Shown here one piece after another: positions 1-12,344 of a stretch of 64,000 nt of DNA. Numbering within the stretch: position 1 is the first letter of the stretch; each line of letters starts with the position of its first letter. Source of the stretch: Prinia subflava (Eukaryota > Chordata > Aves > Passeriformes > Cisticolidae); assembly GCF_021018805.1 (NCBI RefSeq), contig NC_086258.1, positions 18,692,692 to 18,756,691 on the forward strand, read 5' to 3'. The translations under genes and the position numbers were made by a program. The notes under the pieces were generated by a model. The model saw nothing but the letters and a program-made list of their open reading frames with translations, was not told the DNA's origin and ran no database searches.

Positions 1-3000
1 TAGGCTTCCTGCTGGGATGGCACAGACAAAAGGCTGCTGAGGGAGGCATTTGGATAAAGGATTCCTGCTTCTTTCCAGCCTGTGTAACTCCAGATGATGT
101 TTCCAGCCATTGTTGCTGGGAGTGTATTTTTCTGTGGTTTTTTCAAATTCTCAGATGAAAAGGCTCATCAGTCTTCTCAGCATTGTGTGTCTGAGGAAGG
201 AATGCTGGGAGCAGTGGGATGGGGTGAATGTGAAGAGCTCGAGGAGCAGAAAGGCTGTGTGATGGCAGCCTTGGCCAGCTCCATTCTGTTCAGGGAGGTT
301 AATTATCACCCAGAGCTGTGGCCACAGGGAATAGCTCAAAAGCTGAGTCCTCACTATGCTTACAGAAAGAACTAAAACAAGTTCCAGCAACCAGAGCCTG
401 TAATAGGGCCAGATTCAGTGCACTTACCCCCATCTCCCAGTGATTGCCCCAGGCAAGGACATTCCGTGGTGTGTGGGCACTGGCTGGAGGAGCCTGCCCA
501 TGGTCTCATTACCAAATGAGAGAGGGGGAAATATTCTAGGTTGGACCCATGTCATCTGCTGTCCCTACACAGATCCAAGGCAGATCCTGTATGGGGGCAC
601 GAGCTGGCTGGGGCTGGACAGCAAACACACAAATCAGCACTAATGAAAACCTGACAGGGTTTGCAATCTATGCAGCTCTGCTCTGTGCACACTGAGCAGC
701 CACTTGCTCATTCTGTCATCAAAACCTCTGTGGCTTTCCCTCCTGGAGCATTTTAGCCCATGGAGAACACAGACCAGCTGGCTCACTAAGCTGTTCCCTC
801 ACTGCTGGCACAGTTTACTGGGGCTTTGCTCTGTGACAGAACTCTGAGTATTCTTCAAAGTGCCTGTGTATAAGACATGGGGGCTTTGCTTCAACAAATG
901 CTTTTGTCTCTGGGTGCTTGTTTAGTTTTTGAGGGAATATTTGGTGCAGAAGGGAAAGAACTAGCTGGAAAATGGCCAGTCAGTGTGGAATTATGGCAAG
1001 CTTGGGAGTTTCTGGGCTATCAGTTTCATTTGGTGAAAGCAAGACAAACAGCTGTGCAGAATTTGTTCTTGTAATTTCTTCCCCTCCAGATTCCCAGCCT
1101 GAAAGCATTTGCTTCTGAGGATGACTGCTGAACAGGGAGGGAAAAACAAGAACCTAAGATTACCAAGCCAATCCTTTGCTAGCCCCAAGGCATGACCACT
1201 GAGCAGTTGCATGCTGCAGACAGTGTAATTCTTTTTCTCCCCCACTTATAACTCACTTCTTATATCATCAAATAATACTGTGAACATGTCCAAACACCCC
1301 CAGCTTCTTTAGCAGCTTTATTCCACTGGCTTCCAGTCAAACACTGGTTTTGGTAGGTTGTAGACATCACTGAAAGACAAGTTTGTCCTGCAGCAAAGAT
1401 GGATTGATTTGTAGAACAGTTCTGTTCTTAGAACACCTCTTGTGATGTTCTGTTCTGTAGACCAGAGACATGGGAGAGTGGAAAGCACACAGGGCAAGTA
1501 AACAAGATTTGATACACAGCCCTGTGAAGAACGTGCACACAGGTAAGTTTGTGGCACGTTCAAAAGCCAGCTGACACCCTCAACATACACAGTGCAAGAT
1601 CTAATGACAATCAAGTTTGTTTATGAATTAAAAAAAAAAAAAAGAACCAAAAAACCCAACACACAACCAAAACAAAACCAAGCAAATCTGCCCTTTATAT
1701 GTCCAGGATGTAATTAAGGATGTAGTGAACGTGGAATTAAATGGACTATTTGAGATCAAAAAGGGCTGACAGAAAACCATCTTCACTCGATGATCCCAGG
1801 TGCAGTTTGCCTAAATAAAAAAGTTCTCTTGTTTTTACAGTACTGTAGAAGAACATCTGCTGTAGGCATTGATGCTGAGACTGGACACACCAGCAGTGCT
1901 GGGCTTGTAGTCTCTACACCATAAAAGGAGCAGCATCTCCTGGGATTGCAGATGGGATTGCAGGTAGGACTGCAGGGAAACATGCATTTGGAAAAGGATG
2001 CTGTGGCCCTTGAGGCACCAGGCCCTGCACATTGTGCAATCTTTGCTTTGTTTCTTCCTGCCTGTGGGCTGGGAGCCCTGTGTATCCCAAGAATCTTACT
2101 TCTCACAGAGCTGTTTAGAGACCAGCTCTGTCCTTGGTCTCACTTTTTACCAGGTCAACCCTGGAGTGTTCCAATACATCCCCATTTCCCAATCTGACCT
2201 CATCTTTGAGCAAACCAGCCTGGTGCCTCAGTTGTGACAGACTGATCTCAGCAGTGGATTGTGAGGAAATGATGCTTTGAGGAAGTAAAAGTCCATACTC
2301 TGACAGGGGGTTAGGATTCCTTTTCTTACACCAAGAAGGTGGAAAGCCCTGTTTTGCATATAGCAAGCCTGCTTTTGGCTAATGGGCTTGCCAGAGATTG
2401 GATATTCCCCCAAGCACAATCCCTCCTGAACAGAGAGTGCTACAGACAACTTCTCCACAATCATCAGCACAGATCCTTAAAAGCAAAGAAATACATATTT
2501 TTCTGCTTGTAGGATTTTTTCTATCCCTTGTGGCTCTCGGTTTTGCAGTAATGTTACATGGAGGAGATTAAAGGAAAACATTTCCTGCCTCCAGAATTTC
2601 CCTTTGGGAAAGCTATTAACAAAAAACCTCTTGTAGTTGTGAAACCTGGTGACTGGTTTTGCTGTGACATAAAACAGGCACTTTCAGGTCTCTGGGTATT
2701 CAGTAACAGTGTGAGTGTTTCTGAGATTTCAGATACTGTCAGCAAAAGCTTTTTTTTATATCTGAACTTCGTTGTTTTATAAGAGCTGTGCAAAAGCAGC
2801 CTATGCATAAGAAGCAACATGGCCATCTCCCCTTGAACTTTCAGGGTTAATGTTTAACAGCCTAAAAAGTTGAAATAGCCCTTTGCTGTAAAACTACATC
2901 CCTGGTAGAATAAACTTTTCTCTGGCTGTGGTGTCCATTTTTGCAAATCTTTCCCTCTGCTGGTGGGGTGATGTACTCTGGACTGCCAAAGATTGATTTC

Positions 3001-3608
3001 ACACTGACTGAGGATTTTCATAACACAAATTCCTCTTTCTGTGGGGGATTTGCACCAAGGCTTACTTTGATTTGTTTCAAACCAACCACAAGGTAAAATG
3101 TGTCTAGCCATCATCATGGGGGGCAGGGATTGTTCTGGATCAGAGCTGCAAGCAATTAGTGCGTGAAGAAAGTATATTTATGGTTTTATGTCTAAAACCT
3201 TGGGCAGGTTATGGTATGAAAACTTCCTGGATTGTAACCATGGGCACTTCTGTAGTCCACATGCGTTCCTGGTGATGCCTTGTCCAGCTTAGAGATAAAG
3301 GGCTTCCATTTTAGGGCAGATCAACATCATTAAGAAAAATACAGGAAACTTCCATTGTTTGCAGTAAAAAGCATTCGTTTCTCTGCTCTTTGTTAAATAA
3401 GCTGCTGGTGATAGACGGGAACAGTACAAAACTGATATCTTGCCTGAGAAATTGGATCTGTGTGCAGAGTGTCTGGGAATGCTGGGAGACAGGGTGTGCA
3501 CGTTGTTAGAGGGAAATCCAGCGGGAGGACCAGCCCAGCCCTTCCACACACCTTGGTGAGGCAGTGCCTGCTGAGCACCTCTGGGCAGCACCGCCTCTGA
3601 CACTCACC
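1..3608. other. Intergenic / 5' region upstream of ST6GALNAC1, no gene seen
   Basis: No open frame here resembles a known protein and all are short. A poly-A run with A-rich flank lies at about 1629-1680, and AATAAA occurs at 1814-1819 on the plus strand. By human gene order MXRA7 should lie to the left on the same strand, so part of this stretch could be its 3' UTR, but nothing in the sequence proves it. The last few hundred bases should hold the ST6GALNAC1 promoter and 5' UTR. I see no CpG island there and cannot place a start site. Confidence 0.5.
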
Positions 3609-3739
3609 ATGCGCTGCTCCAGGATCAGGCTCCCGAAAATTGCCAAAGCCCTCATTTGCCTCATTGTTGTTACACAGTTCTGCCTCTTCTTTGTCAATTC
3701 CAGCTCCTTGTTTGACTTGGCAAAGACAAAGATTTTCAG
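3609..3739 (+). CDS. ST6GALNAC1: ST6GALNAC1 coding exon 1 (signal anchor)
   Basis: Encodes residues 1-43 plus two bases of codon 44. The ATG sits in a caccATGc context. A basic tail ([12 protein letters not shown]) precedes a hydrophobic stretch rich in I, V, L, C and F, typical of a Golgi type II signal anchor. The donor is CAG|gtaagg at 3740, phase 2. A sequon NSS occurs at residue 30, just at the lumenal edge. Confidence 0.92.
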
Positions 3740-6700
3740 GTAAGGGTCTTGTTCCTGCGTGGCATGCACTGTCTGGTGTGGGTGCTTGTGCTCGCTTTCT
3801 CTCTCTCTTTTTTACCCTACAGCTTGCACTTCTGATCTGAGTTAGGTGCCCACTTTAGCAGAGCATGTTGTTGGAAGATTCACAGTCAAACACCTGCTTC
3901 TCTTGGCTCACTATTTTCCATGGTTTCCTTTTGTAGCTGTCTAAAGCAGTTTTTGCTTCACTAATCCTACCTGTTTTCATACTTTGGCACTACACAGTAT
4001 TTGCTTTTCCTGTTTGCTCCCATAAGGACTTTATTCAGCCCTAATCCAGATTGCATTGCTGGACAGTGAATTTGATGGGATGGCTTTGAATTTATGGCAA
4101 GTTCAGCAGCTGATTCCTAGCACAAAATATGCTGCAAACTGGGACACCAGTGTCATGTAGAGATGATACCTTGATATCTATTTCATATAAATGGTCAAGT
4201 AAATCCTACAGGAATGGGTGTGGAGGGAATTGCAGTGAAATGTCTCCAGCAGCACTGGGCAGGAGCACTGCTCCTTGCATGAGCCCTGGCAGACACCTGA
4301 GCCTTTCCCAGAACAGGAATGGCTCGTGGATGTGTTGGTGCTGTGTATAGGAGGCAGCACTCCCCAGCCTCCCCACCACCCTCACCTGGTCCCAGCTCTC
4401 CCAGTGAGCTCCTCTGGCTTGCCTTGGTTCTCAGCTGAATGTCTGGGCTGGTGCTGTGGGGCAGGCAGGAGGAGTGAGGCAGGGAACATGTGCAGCTCTT
4501 CTGGAGGTGACTCGAGTTCAGCTCAGCTCTAGCAGCTTGAGACCACGCTTTGAGGACAGCTGTCAGTTTGGGGAGGTTGGAATCTGCACAAGGGAGGTGG
4601 GAGGGAAAGGAGGGAAGGAGGAGGTGTAGAGGAGTGAAGTGAGTTATCCTTCATCCCAGAGCCCATCAATGGCAGAGCTGGAACAAGAAGTGGCTCCCCA
4701 TGTTCAGCTGCTTGAAGCCTTTTCCTTCTATTGTAGTTTCAGAGAATGGAAATGCCTGTATTTGTACAACTTGAGTAAAACACAACTAGGTATGAGCTGT
4801 GTGTGGTTGTCTGTGTGGCAGTTCTATTTCTGTACCTTGTATGTCACGCAGAATACACAAAGCAGCATTTTCATGGCTTTATCCTCTATTTGTCCTTGGG
4901 CTTTGTAAAAGGGGTGGAAAATGACAGTAAATGTCATTGAGCTTCTGCAGTTGTTTGCCAGCTGGACTCTGGAGCCTGAAATTCACGGAGCTGCTTTGAC
5001 CATTTGTCTGGATTTAAAATGCTGGTCAGGAGAGCAGAGTCCTGTGTAAGCACGAGTGCCTGGCCACGTGGGCCTGACTGCAGGGAGCAAGGTTTGGGAT
5101 GTGAAGAGCCCTTGGTTTTACACTTCGGTCTCTGGTACAGCATTTGAAGTGAAAGTGTAATAGTCTGAGGTGGAATCTGCCCTGCAAGACAGCACCTAGG
5201 GAAAGCCTGGAGTGGGGGATGGCTTCTCATACCGAAACTCCTGTTTCATTTGTTCTCTGCACTTCAATTTCAAAGTTTTAAACATCATCTTAAAAATACA
5301 ACAGAAATTCACCAAGGGATTTAAGATCTGCCTGAGCTACCTTACCAAACTTCTCTTTATTTAGAGTGTCCATATAAAATCTTTCCTCCTAGTGGACAGT
5401 AAACAGTAACAGTAAGTTTATACATGAAACACTATGATAGAAAGCACATGCTGCACCTGGTTGAAACTGGCTAATGATTATGAGAGAGGCAGAGCTGATA
5501 GGCCATTTGCTACAGCCTCTCCTTTTTAGCCTTGCAAAGGTTCACATATTTATCTGATACAAAATGATTTTTAAAAGCCTCCTTAGTTGATAATTTCCTG
5601 AACACTTTCAGAGTGGTATGACATCCATCAAATTTTAGCAGCAACTGAGCTGCTATCTGCAGCCTGTTATCTGCAGAAGTGCTTTTTCTCCCATTATCAC
5701 TTCGGAAGCAATCCACAGCGTTCCGAAACAAGTGCGTCATGCAAAGGCTGAACATGAGTGTGGAGTCAGACTGTCACAACCGTGCTGGTTTATCCTGAAA
5801 AGCTTTGCTGTACATAAAAGCTCAGCTACAGGTATTGTTCACCTTCCTTTTTCCTGTTCTACCCTCCAGCCATGTGCAGAGAAGAGGAAATGTTTAGGAC
5901 CAAGCCCCACCACTTCTGCCTTGATTTTTTTTTTTTCTGGGTTTCAGCACAGTCTTGTTGCAGGTGGCTCTTCTGCTGTTGGCAGATGTGTCCTCCTGTG
6001 ATAACCTTGTACCTGCCTGTGCCTCTGAATCAGGCAACAGGGCAGCTGCAATATTAGAGGCAAGTGCTAAAAATGTAGAGATTTTTGCATTTTAATAGCT
6101 TCAGTGTCTGCCTTCAGAGACATGTGCCTGGTGAGTACTGTGTGATGCCCTTGCATGACCTGCCCAAGGCAGAGGAGGAGAGAGAGAAGTGCCCTGTGGC
6201 CCCGAAAGTCCAAGAGGTGATGTAGGGTAAAGAAGTGAGTTTCACTTCTTAGAATTCTTCTTCCTGAATTCTGCAAGATCTTCATGCTCTGCTGCTGAAG
6301 CACAGGGCTCTGCTGGCAGAGGAGGGAGGCAGATGGCAGCCTGAATGGCGTGTGCCATGTCCTGAGCCCAGGATCTCCACACAACCCCGCAGTGCTCCGG
6401 GGACACTGCCAGGGGCCTGCCCAGTGCGTGGCAAAGCTGGGCTGTACTGGTTGGCTGTCAGTGCCAGTGTGAATGTTTCGTGTGCCAAGTGCTGAGGAGT
6501 AAATGTGTGCCTCTGGGATTTGCCTAGTGGGGAGATAAGAAATATTCAGGCTAGAATGGTGTAGGAAGTTGAATAGTATTTTGGTAAAGTTTAAAATGAA
6601 ATGGCTCTAAAGCGCAGAGAGAGGCTCAGAGTCAAGAGCACTAGAAATGGGCTGAAGGGTGTTCAGTGTTAAGTGTCTGTGATTTATCTGCTTTGCCTTT

Positions 6701-9700
6701 TATTGCATTTAGGAAATTGAACGTTTTCCAACATGCCCCAGAGATACAACAAGTGGATACTCAAGAGCAACAGGGTTTAAACTATTCTGATAATGGGAAC
6801 TCCAGGAGCATTTTAAAGGTGACTTTGGGAGGACACATCACAAGGCTCAAAGATGTGGTGGAGAAGACACCAAGATGGAAAGGAGAGGAGGAGCAGAAGG
6901 AAACAATGAAACCAGTTATGAGGGTTAAGGAAGCCAAGGAGAACATGGCTGTGAAACCACCACCCCAGCTGGAGGGAGTCAAGAAGACAACAGTGAAAAC
7001 AACTCCTCTAGTGCAGGGAGACAAGGGGAAAACAACAGTGAGGCCAACTCCATGGGGGGAAGAAGCCAAGGAAAAGACAACAGTGAAACCACTTCCCAGG
7101 GAGAAGGGAGGCGAGGAGAAGACAACAGTGAAACCACCCTCTGGGGTGAGGGGAGCACATGAGAACAACACATCCACAGACCAAGCAAAACCCAAAGCAC
7201 CTCCTGCACCAACAAAAACTGCCAGACCTGCTCCCCAGGCTGCTGCAGTGACACAGGAGAGGAAACTGAGCGCTACGAACTTCATGTCTGAGCCACACTG
7301 GGATTTTGAGGACGAGTACCTGCTGGATACCTCATCCCCACCCTCGGTAGGTGCGATGGTCACCAAGAATGGTGCCTCCCCTTGTCTGCTGGCCCCTGGG
7401 CATCTGTGCCCTTTGCAGCTGGGGATGCTTTCAGAGCTGGTAGGCCACTCATTGGTATATGCAGATGCTGGGGGGGCCCAGGCAGGAAGACCTCTATATA
7501 CAATATCTGCATTCACTTGAAGACTCAGGTTAATTAAATTTGAGCATCTCAGTCAGGTTTATCACCTCCACTCATCAGCCATTGTTTCCTTTTTGTTTTT
7601 CAAGACCTGCTCTGAATCAGTGAGGGCCAGGGCTGCCAAGTCTGACTGGCTGCGGGATCTTTTCCTGCCCAACATCACACTCTTCATAGACAAGAGATAC
7701 TTCAGTGACAGTGAATGGAACCGCCTGGAGCATTTTGCACCCCCCTTTGGCTTCATGGACCTGAATTATTCACGTGAGTCCCTCAGGGCTTGTCAGGATG
7801 GGACTTCCAGACTCCTAACAGGAACCTTATGCTGAGTAGCTGGAGGTTTGCAGCACCTCCCCATCAAAGGCATCAGTCTAGGAGGATCTCATGGTGGAAA
7901 CTCTGGTTGTTTCACTGTGTCCATCCCAAAGGCTCTTGATAACTCAGCACTGTGTTTGCTTCACAGTGGTAAAGGAGGTCATATCCCTGCTGCCCCCAAA
8001 GCCCCACCAGCAGCTGCTCCTGGCCAACCACAACAGCAGCGTGCCCACGTGCATCAGCTGTGCTGTTGTGGGGAATGGAGGAATACTGAATAACTCTGGG
8101 ATGGGCCAGGAGATCGACTCCCATGACTACGTGTTCAGGTAAGGCAGCCTCCCTCCTCAGGAGATGCAGAGCTGGATTATTGTGGCTAGCCCCTGACTGT
8201 GGCTGGATCACTTCATCTCTTCTAGAATTCCACTCATTCCCAGGTGCCACAATGATGGACAGCGGGAGAAAAAAGTCCAAAAGTAATTGGAAAGTTACTA
8301 AATATCCAAAGCCTGTGGTCACCAATGAGCCATAAAGAGCCATCTCCACAGCAGGGGCTCTCCTGCAGATCAGGGTGCCAATCTGAATGGGCCCAGTCTT
8401 GCCTTCCTCCAGGCTAACACTGTCTTTTCCTATTAGGAGTGTGCCTGTGAGGGGCTTCAGTGGTCACCTAACTCTGCTCCTCTGTTTGATTTCCTTGGCC
8501 AGGGTGAGCGGGGCTGTAATCAAGGGTTATGAAAAAGATGTGGGAACAAAAACCTCCTTTTATGGATTCACAGCCTACTCCCTGGTTTCCTCTCTTCAGA
8601 TCTTGGGACGCAGAGGGTTCAGCCACATCCCTCAGGATAAAGTAAGTGAGGTCCCTGCTGTGTACATGAAACAAGAAACTCAGTGAACCAAAATGCCTGC
8701 TTGCATTTTTTTCAAAGTGCTGTTGACTAATGCTCACTTGTTTTCTTAGCATGTCAGGTACATTCACTTCCTGGAGGGAGCAAGAGACTATGAGTGGCTG
8801 GAGGCTCTTCTGTTCAACAAGAACATCAGGAAAGGATTCTTGAACCTCAGCGGGTAAAACAAACTATAGCCCCCTGTACCTGTCCAGTGACGAGCTCTCT
8901 GCTGTGCTCTTTTCCTCTCCCGGTGCTCAACCCTATGGAGGACCAGGCCAGGGTACAGCCAGGATAAAACCTCCCTCCCCTGGCAGATTTGCAGGCAGAA
9001 ATCTCTCATTTCCTCCTGATCTGAGCACTGCTGGAGTCAAGACACCTCCTTCCCAGAGGTCACTGGTCTCAATAATGGGTGGCGTGAGCTCAGAGAAAAC
9101 TTTGTGGCATTTGGGGAGGAACACATGCTGCTGGCTGGTCTGGTGTGGCCTGCTCATGGCTGAAGGCCTGGTTTCACTAACTTTTGCCTATACTAACACA
9201 CGCTTTTGATATTCCTGTCTCCTTTTGTTGCCTCTCCTCTCTGATCTCTTCCTCTTCAATGCACACAGGCTGTGGAGGCTTTGTCCTAATGTGGGAAATG
9301 TTACAGAATATCTTCCCAGTGTTTGTGGTTCTTCTCTTACCACCAAGTGCCTCAGGGCTGATCCTTTCCAGCTGTGATGAGGTGGAAGCACTTGCCCTGA
9401 GTTTCCATTCCTGTCTTTAGGCAGAAACCCCGGCAGAAATTTGATAAAGATTTCACAATGGACAAATACCTGGTGGTTCACCCTGATTTCCTCAGATACC
9501 TGAAAAACAGGTGAGCTGCAGGTTGTGTGCTCTAACAGGCTTGTTTTTCCTGGCCAGCACCATCTCTCTCTGTCTCTGGCCTCTCCTCCCACCTCCCTGT
9601 AACCACAGTTAAGCCACACAAGCAGCTGGGCATAAGTGTCAGCAGCGTGAGCTCAGCTGAAACTCTCTGTGGTGCTGCTAGTGGTGGGTGAACACCCAGA

Positions 9701-11353
9701 ATGTGTGAGCTGGAGAAGCAACAGCCATCACACAGTTTGGTTTTCTACATCCAGAAGAGATCCAGCGTCAATTGCAATTTTAGGTGTAAGAAGAATGTTG
9801 CTGAAGTGCCAGAATGGTTGATCTCTAGTTCAGGACCAGCCTTTCATGTTCCCCATTGTTTAGCACCTTGGAGGAAGGCTCTGGAACAGACCTTCTTTCC
9901 AGAGATTTCTTCCAAACTCAGGAGGCTGGTTGTGCCCTCAAGCACGACAACAGGCTCTTCTTCAGCATCCCCTTTGCCTGGCCTGGCTGCTGCTCTTCTG
10001 TGCCTTTCCACAAGCCTGTTGGCCACTGTCACCATGAGATCTGCCCCTCATGGGCCACACACGGCCGAGAGATGCAGCAACAGGAGCTCCTGTTGTGCCC
10101 TGCTTTGGCTGCCTTTACCCTTCAGTCTCCTTGAGAGCTGCTCCCTTCCCTGGAGCCAGATGGCCAGCACTCCCTGCCCGCTCTGCTGTCTCCCCTCTGA
10201 CTTGGGGCCTTTCCAAGGCCAAGAGGACTCCATGCTATTTTTTCCCAGTGTTTACTCCTTTCCTAACAACTCCTGGCATAACACAGAGCAGCTCCTGGCA
10301 GGTTTTGTGACACCCCTCTGCACCTTCCCTATGTCTCATTTCACTCCCAGCTGTAGATGGGATCAGGATATACCAGGGAGCTTCAAAGCCACCTCTGCAC
10401 TGCAAAGCAAAGGACAGATTGAAGAGTGGTGGGGTTAAACCTACAAGATCCTTTAATCTATCCCCTCTTTACCCCCATTGCCTCAAGACCTACCACTTCC
10501 ACAAAGCTGAGGCAGAGCTGGGCTTAGGTTGCAGTGCAGGTGATGGAGAGTTCTGGGCACACTCGTGGCTTCTCTGAAATGCCTCCTATGGCCCCAAGCT
10601 GCTGCAAGGAGGGAAGATGGGCCAAAGTGTGCACTGCTTGAAACACCACAGCCAGCAGCTCCTCAGTGCTTTCCTCTCTCCTGCTGCAGGTTTTTAAAGT
10701 CTAAATCTTTGGAAAGGCGTTACTGGAGGCTGTACAGACCCACAACAGGGGCCTTCCTGCTGCTGACTGCTCTCCATCTCTGTGACCGGGTAAGGGTACA
10801 GGGATTCTGGCACCCAGAACTGTCTGGAAGTGCGAACAGAGGAGAGCAGGGGTAGCTGCTGTCTGCCTCAGGAGGGTATGGGCTCACGTCAGCTGTGGAG
10901 GAGCACACTGAGGATGAGAGCCCCAAAATAGCTCCCATAGAGGTGCTGAATCCTGCTGTGACCTAGAGCACATGATCTCTCAGGGAGGCAGTGAGGGGAC
11001 AGCAGGATCTCTGGAGCCAGTGCTCACAGTCTGGTCCTTCTGGACCCCCCCACAGGGTCACCAGAGAAGCCCCAGATGGCATCTCTGTCCTGTGCTCACT
11101 CCCTGAGGGAGCTGTGTCCTGTATTTCACCTGCTCCCTCTATCCCTGGCACCCCTGCCCACTGAGCCCTGCATCTTTCCCAGGTCAGTGCCTATGGCTAC
11201 ATCACAGAGGGGCATGAGAAGTACTCGGATCACTACTATGACAAGACCTGGAAACATCTGATTTTCTACATTAACCATGACTTCAAACTGGAGAAGCAGG
11301 TATGGAAAAGGCTTCATGATGAGAATATAATGAAACTTTACCAGAGAACCTGA
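3609..11353 (+). CDS. ST6GALNAC1: ST6GALNAC1, alpha-N-acetylgalactosaminide alpha-2,6-sialyltransferase 1 (9 coding exons)
   Basis: Joined exons 3609-3739, 6713-7346, 7605-7773, 7967-8138, 8503-8641, 8750-8853, 9421-9510, 10690-10789 and 11183-11353 give 1710 nt, 569 residues. All junctions are GT-AG and the frame stays open. The enzyme transfers sialic acid from CMP-Neu5Ac to C6 of peptide-linked GalNAc in the Golgi (sialyl-Tn synthesis). Visible parts: short cytosolic tail, membrane anchor about residues 11-30, long Lys/Thr/Pro stem to about 255 with 15-residue repeats, then a GT29 catalytic domain. The L sialylmotif starts at C343 ([13 protein letters not shown]). The S motif lies around 496-518 with C511 in LHLCDRVSAYG. 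Motif III is H530-Y-Y-D533 and the VS motif is H545-DFKL-E550. The two motif cysteines are those known to pair in the family. Length fits chicken ST6GalNAc I as I recall it (about 566). The long stem and the FRVSG form of the L motif favour ST6GALNAC1 over ST6GALNAC2. The 5' UTR is unresolved. Confidence 0.95.
6713..7346 (+). CDS. ST6GALNAC1: ST6GALNAC1 coding exon 2 (mucin-like stem)
   Basis: A 634-nt exon for residues 44-255, nearly the whole stem. The acceptor is gcatttag|G, which completes an AGG codon begun in exon 1, and the donor is CTCG|gtaggt (phase 0). Composition is Lys, Glu, Thr and Pro rich with no hydrophobic core, so it is probably an extended, O-glycosylated spacer. It contains five 14-15 residue repeats around TTVKP. 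The open frame runs on into the intron until 7520, so retention of intron 2 would end the protein before the catalytic domain. Confidence 0.92.
6939..7172 (+). repeat. 45-bp coding minisatellite in the ST6GALNAC1 stem
   Basis: Repeats are anchored by GTG-AAA or GTG-AGG codons (Val-Lys or Val-Arg) at 6951, 6993, 7038, 7083 and 7128. Spacings are 42, 45, 45 and 45 nt, all in frame. The encoded unit is roughly TVKPxPxxxxGxEKT. Copies differ at several positions, so the array is not very recent. It falls wholly inside exon 2 and only lengthens the Thr/Pro-rich stem. Confidence 0.9.
7605..7773 (+). CDS. ST6GALNAC1: ST6GALNAC1 coding exon 3 (start of catalytic domain)
   Basis: Encodes residues 256-311 plus one base. 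It starts TCSESV after acceptor tttttcaag and ends at CAC|gtgagt, phase 1. The [11 protein letters not shown] and [14 protein letters not shown] segments are the conserved lead-in to the L sialylmotif in ST6GalNAc I and II. It aligns with exon 3 of ST6GALNAC2 at 25976. Confidence 0.95.
7967..8138 (+). CDS. ST6GALNAC1: ST6GALNAC1 coding exon 4 (L sialylmotif, first half)
   Basis: Encodes residues 312-368 plus two bases. It holds [15 protein letters not shown] and IDSHDYVFR, the first half of the L sialylmotif, which binds the CMP-sialic acid donor. C343 is the cysteine expected to bond with C511 of the S motif. The acceptor is cttcacag and the donor CAG|gtaagg, phase 2. Confidence 0.97.
8503..8641 (+). 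CDS. ST6GALNAC1: ST6GALNAC1 coding exon 5 (L sialylmotif, second half)
   Basis: 139 nt, identical in length to the ST6GALNAC2 exon at 27226. It encodes [20 protein letters not shown] and the following strand. Acceptor ttggccag, donor AAA|gtaagt, phase 0 at the end. Confidence 0.96.
8750..8853 (+). CDS. ST6GALNAC1: ST6GALNAC1 coding exon 6
   Basis: 104 nt, the same length as its ST6GALNAC2 counterpart. It encodes [20 protein letters not shown] and ends within a glycine codon. Acceptor ttttcttag, donor GCGG|gtaaaa. The [10 protein letters not shown] segment is typical of ST6GALNAC1 and separates it from ST6GALNAC2, which has RDYVML here. Confidence 0.95.
9421..9510 (+). CDS. ST6GALNAC1: ST6GALNAC1 coding exon 7
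   Basis: 90 nt encoding [12 protein letters not shown] through [10 protein letters not shown] and two bases of an Arg codon. The acceptor is tgtctttag and the donor CAG|gtgagc. The HPDF(L/I)xY signature is shared with ST6GALNAC2. Confidence 0.95.
10690..10789 (+). CDS. ST6GALNAC1: ST6GALNAC1 coding exon 8 (S sialylmotif)
   Basis: 100 nt, equal in length to the ST6GALNAC2 exon at 28424. It encodes [19 protein letters not shown], the core of the S sialylmotif (donor and acceptor binding), including C511. Where the paralogue has CDQ, this gene has CDR. Acceptor ctgctgcag, donor CGG|gtaagg, phase 0. Confidence 0.96.
11183..11353 (+). CDS. ST6GALNAC1: ST6GALNAC1 terminal coding exon 9 (motif III and VS motif)
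   Basis: 171 nt ending in TGA. It encodes [20 protein letters not shown] and later NHDFKLEKQ. These are the end of the S motif, motif III (HYYD) and the VS motif (H...E), with the His of the VS motif taken as important for catalysis in GT29 enzymes. The C-terminus is LYQRT. Confidence 0.96.
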   Translation, partial: VSAYGYITEGHEKYSDHYYDKTWKHLIFYINHDFKLEKQVWKRLHDENIMKLYQRT

Positions 11354-12338
11354 CTGTGGCAAGGGCCCTTGCCTGGGAAATCTCAACAACACCTCACTGG
11401 GAACAGAAGAGGACCACCAGAGCCAAGGTTAGCTCTGGACTGCCAGGCACATTTCATCCCCACAAAGACATTTCCCTCCTTCAGCACCTCTGTTATTTCA
11501 CAACACTTCAACAAATATGTGAATGCTGCAGACCCAAAGACCAACACGAAAATGCAGCATGCCAACAAAGTCCCATCTGGTTGTGCTGCAGGACTCTTGC
11601 TGGTTGTTGTAGGAATGGGTATTTTGAGAGCAGAATCCAGGATGGATGTGGTTCTGTGTCCTTTGTGTGAACCAGGTTTTCACTCTTTGCAAGGAGATGC
11701 TTCTCAGGCTGGGGCCACTTCTGTTCTGGGTGGATCCTCTCCATTAGCAATGCCCATTTTGGGGCTGGGTATTGTCTAAACAAACTCCTGAGGAGCTGGA
11801 ATGGATGGAAGTGGAAACACAAATCCTATTTCAGGTTGACTTAATTTCTGCAGAGGGAGGGCTGCACTCACTCTACTCCCTGCAGATAAAAAGGATGGAC
11901 TGGACACTTCCAGGTGACTAATTCGAGATTGAGTTTCACTTCTGCTCCCCGGTGTGGCCTTGCTATGACACTTCCAGAGGAGCACTGCCATCAACTCAAG
12001 GGCAGATAGCTGCTCTCCACGGTACAACAGACCTTCTGTACCTGGTGCCTCTTGCCCCAGGGCTCCCCTGGCTACACAAAATGTCAATTTTGTGGTATGG
12101 ACCTGATGTGCCAAGTCCTTGCGTAGCTGGACTTCGTCATGCTTGGCTCCCAGCTGTGCCCAGAGCGCTGTGTTTGTCCTGCTGCCAGGAGAGGTGGGAG
12201 CTCTCCCAGTCCAGGGATGGATGCTATCTGTCCTTGCTGCTGGCTGAAGTGCCTGTCCCCCATGGTGCTGAGAGGGGCCCAGCTTCAGCCAGCCAACCTG
12301 GAGTGTGTTTAGCCTCCTGGAAGGGGGTTTGTGAGCAA

Positions 12339-12344
12339 AATAAA
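12339..12344 (+). terminator. Candidate ST6GALNAC1 polyadenylation signal
   Basis: AATAAA about 985 nt after the stop codon, followed some 40 nt later by a GT-rich stretch (gtgggttgtggttatttgg) that looks like a downstream element. It is the first canonical hexamer I noticed past the stop, so the 3' UTR probably runs from 11354 to about 12365. Not proven without transcripts. Confidence 0.5.

Noticed and set aside
6782..7516. 244-codon minus-strand frame
   Set aside because: It is the antisense shadow of the repetitive ST6GALNAC1 stem exon.
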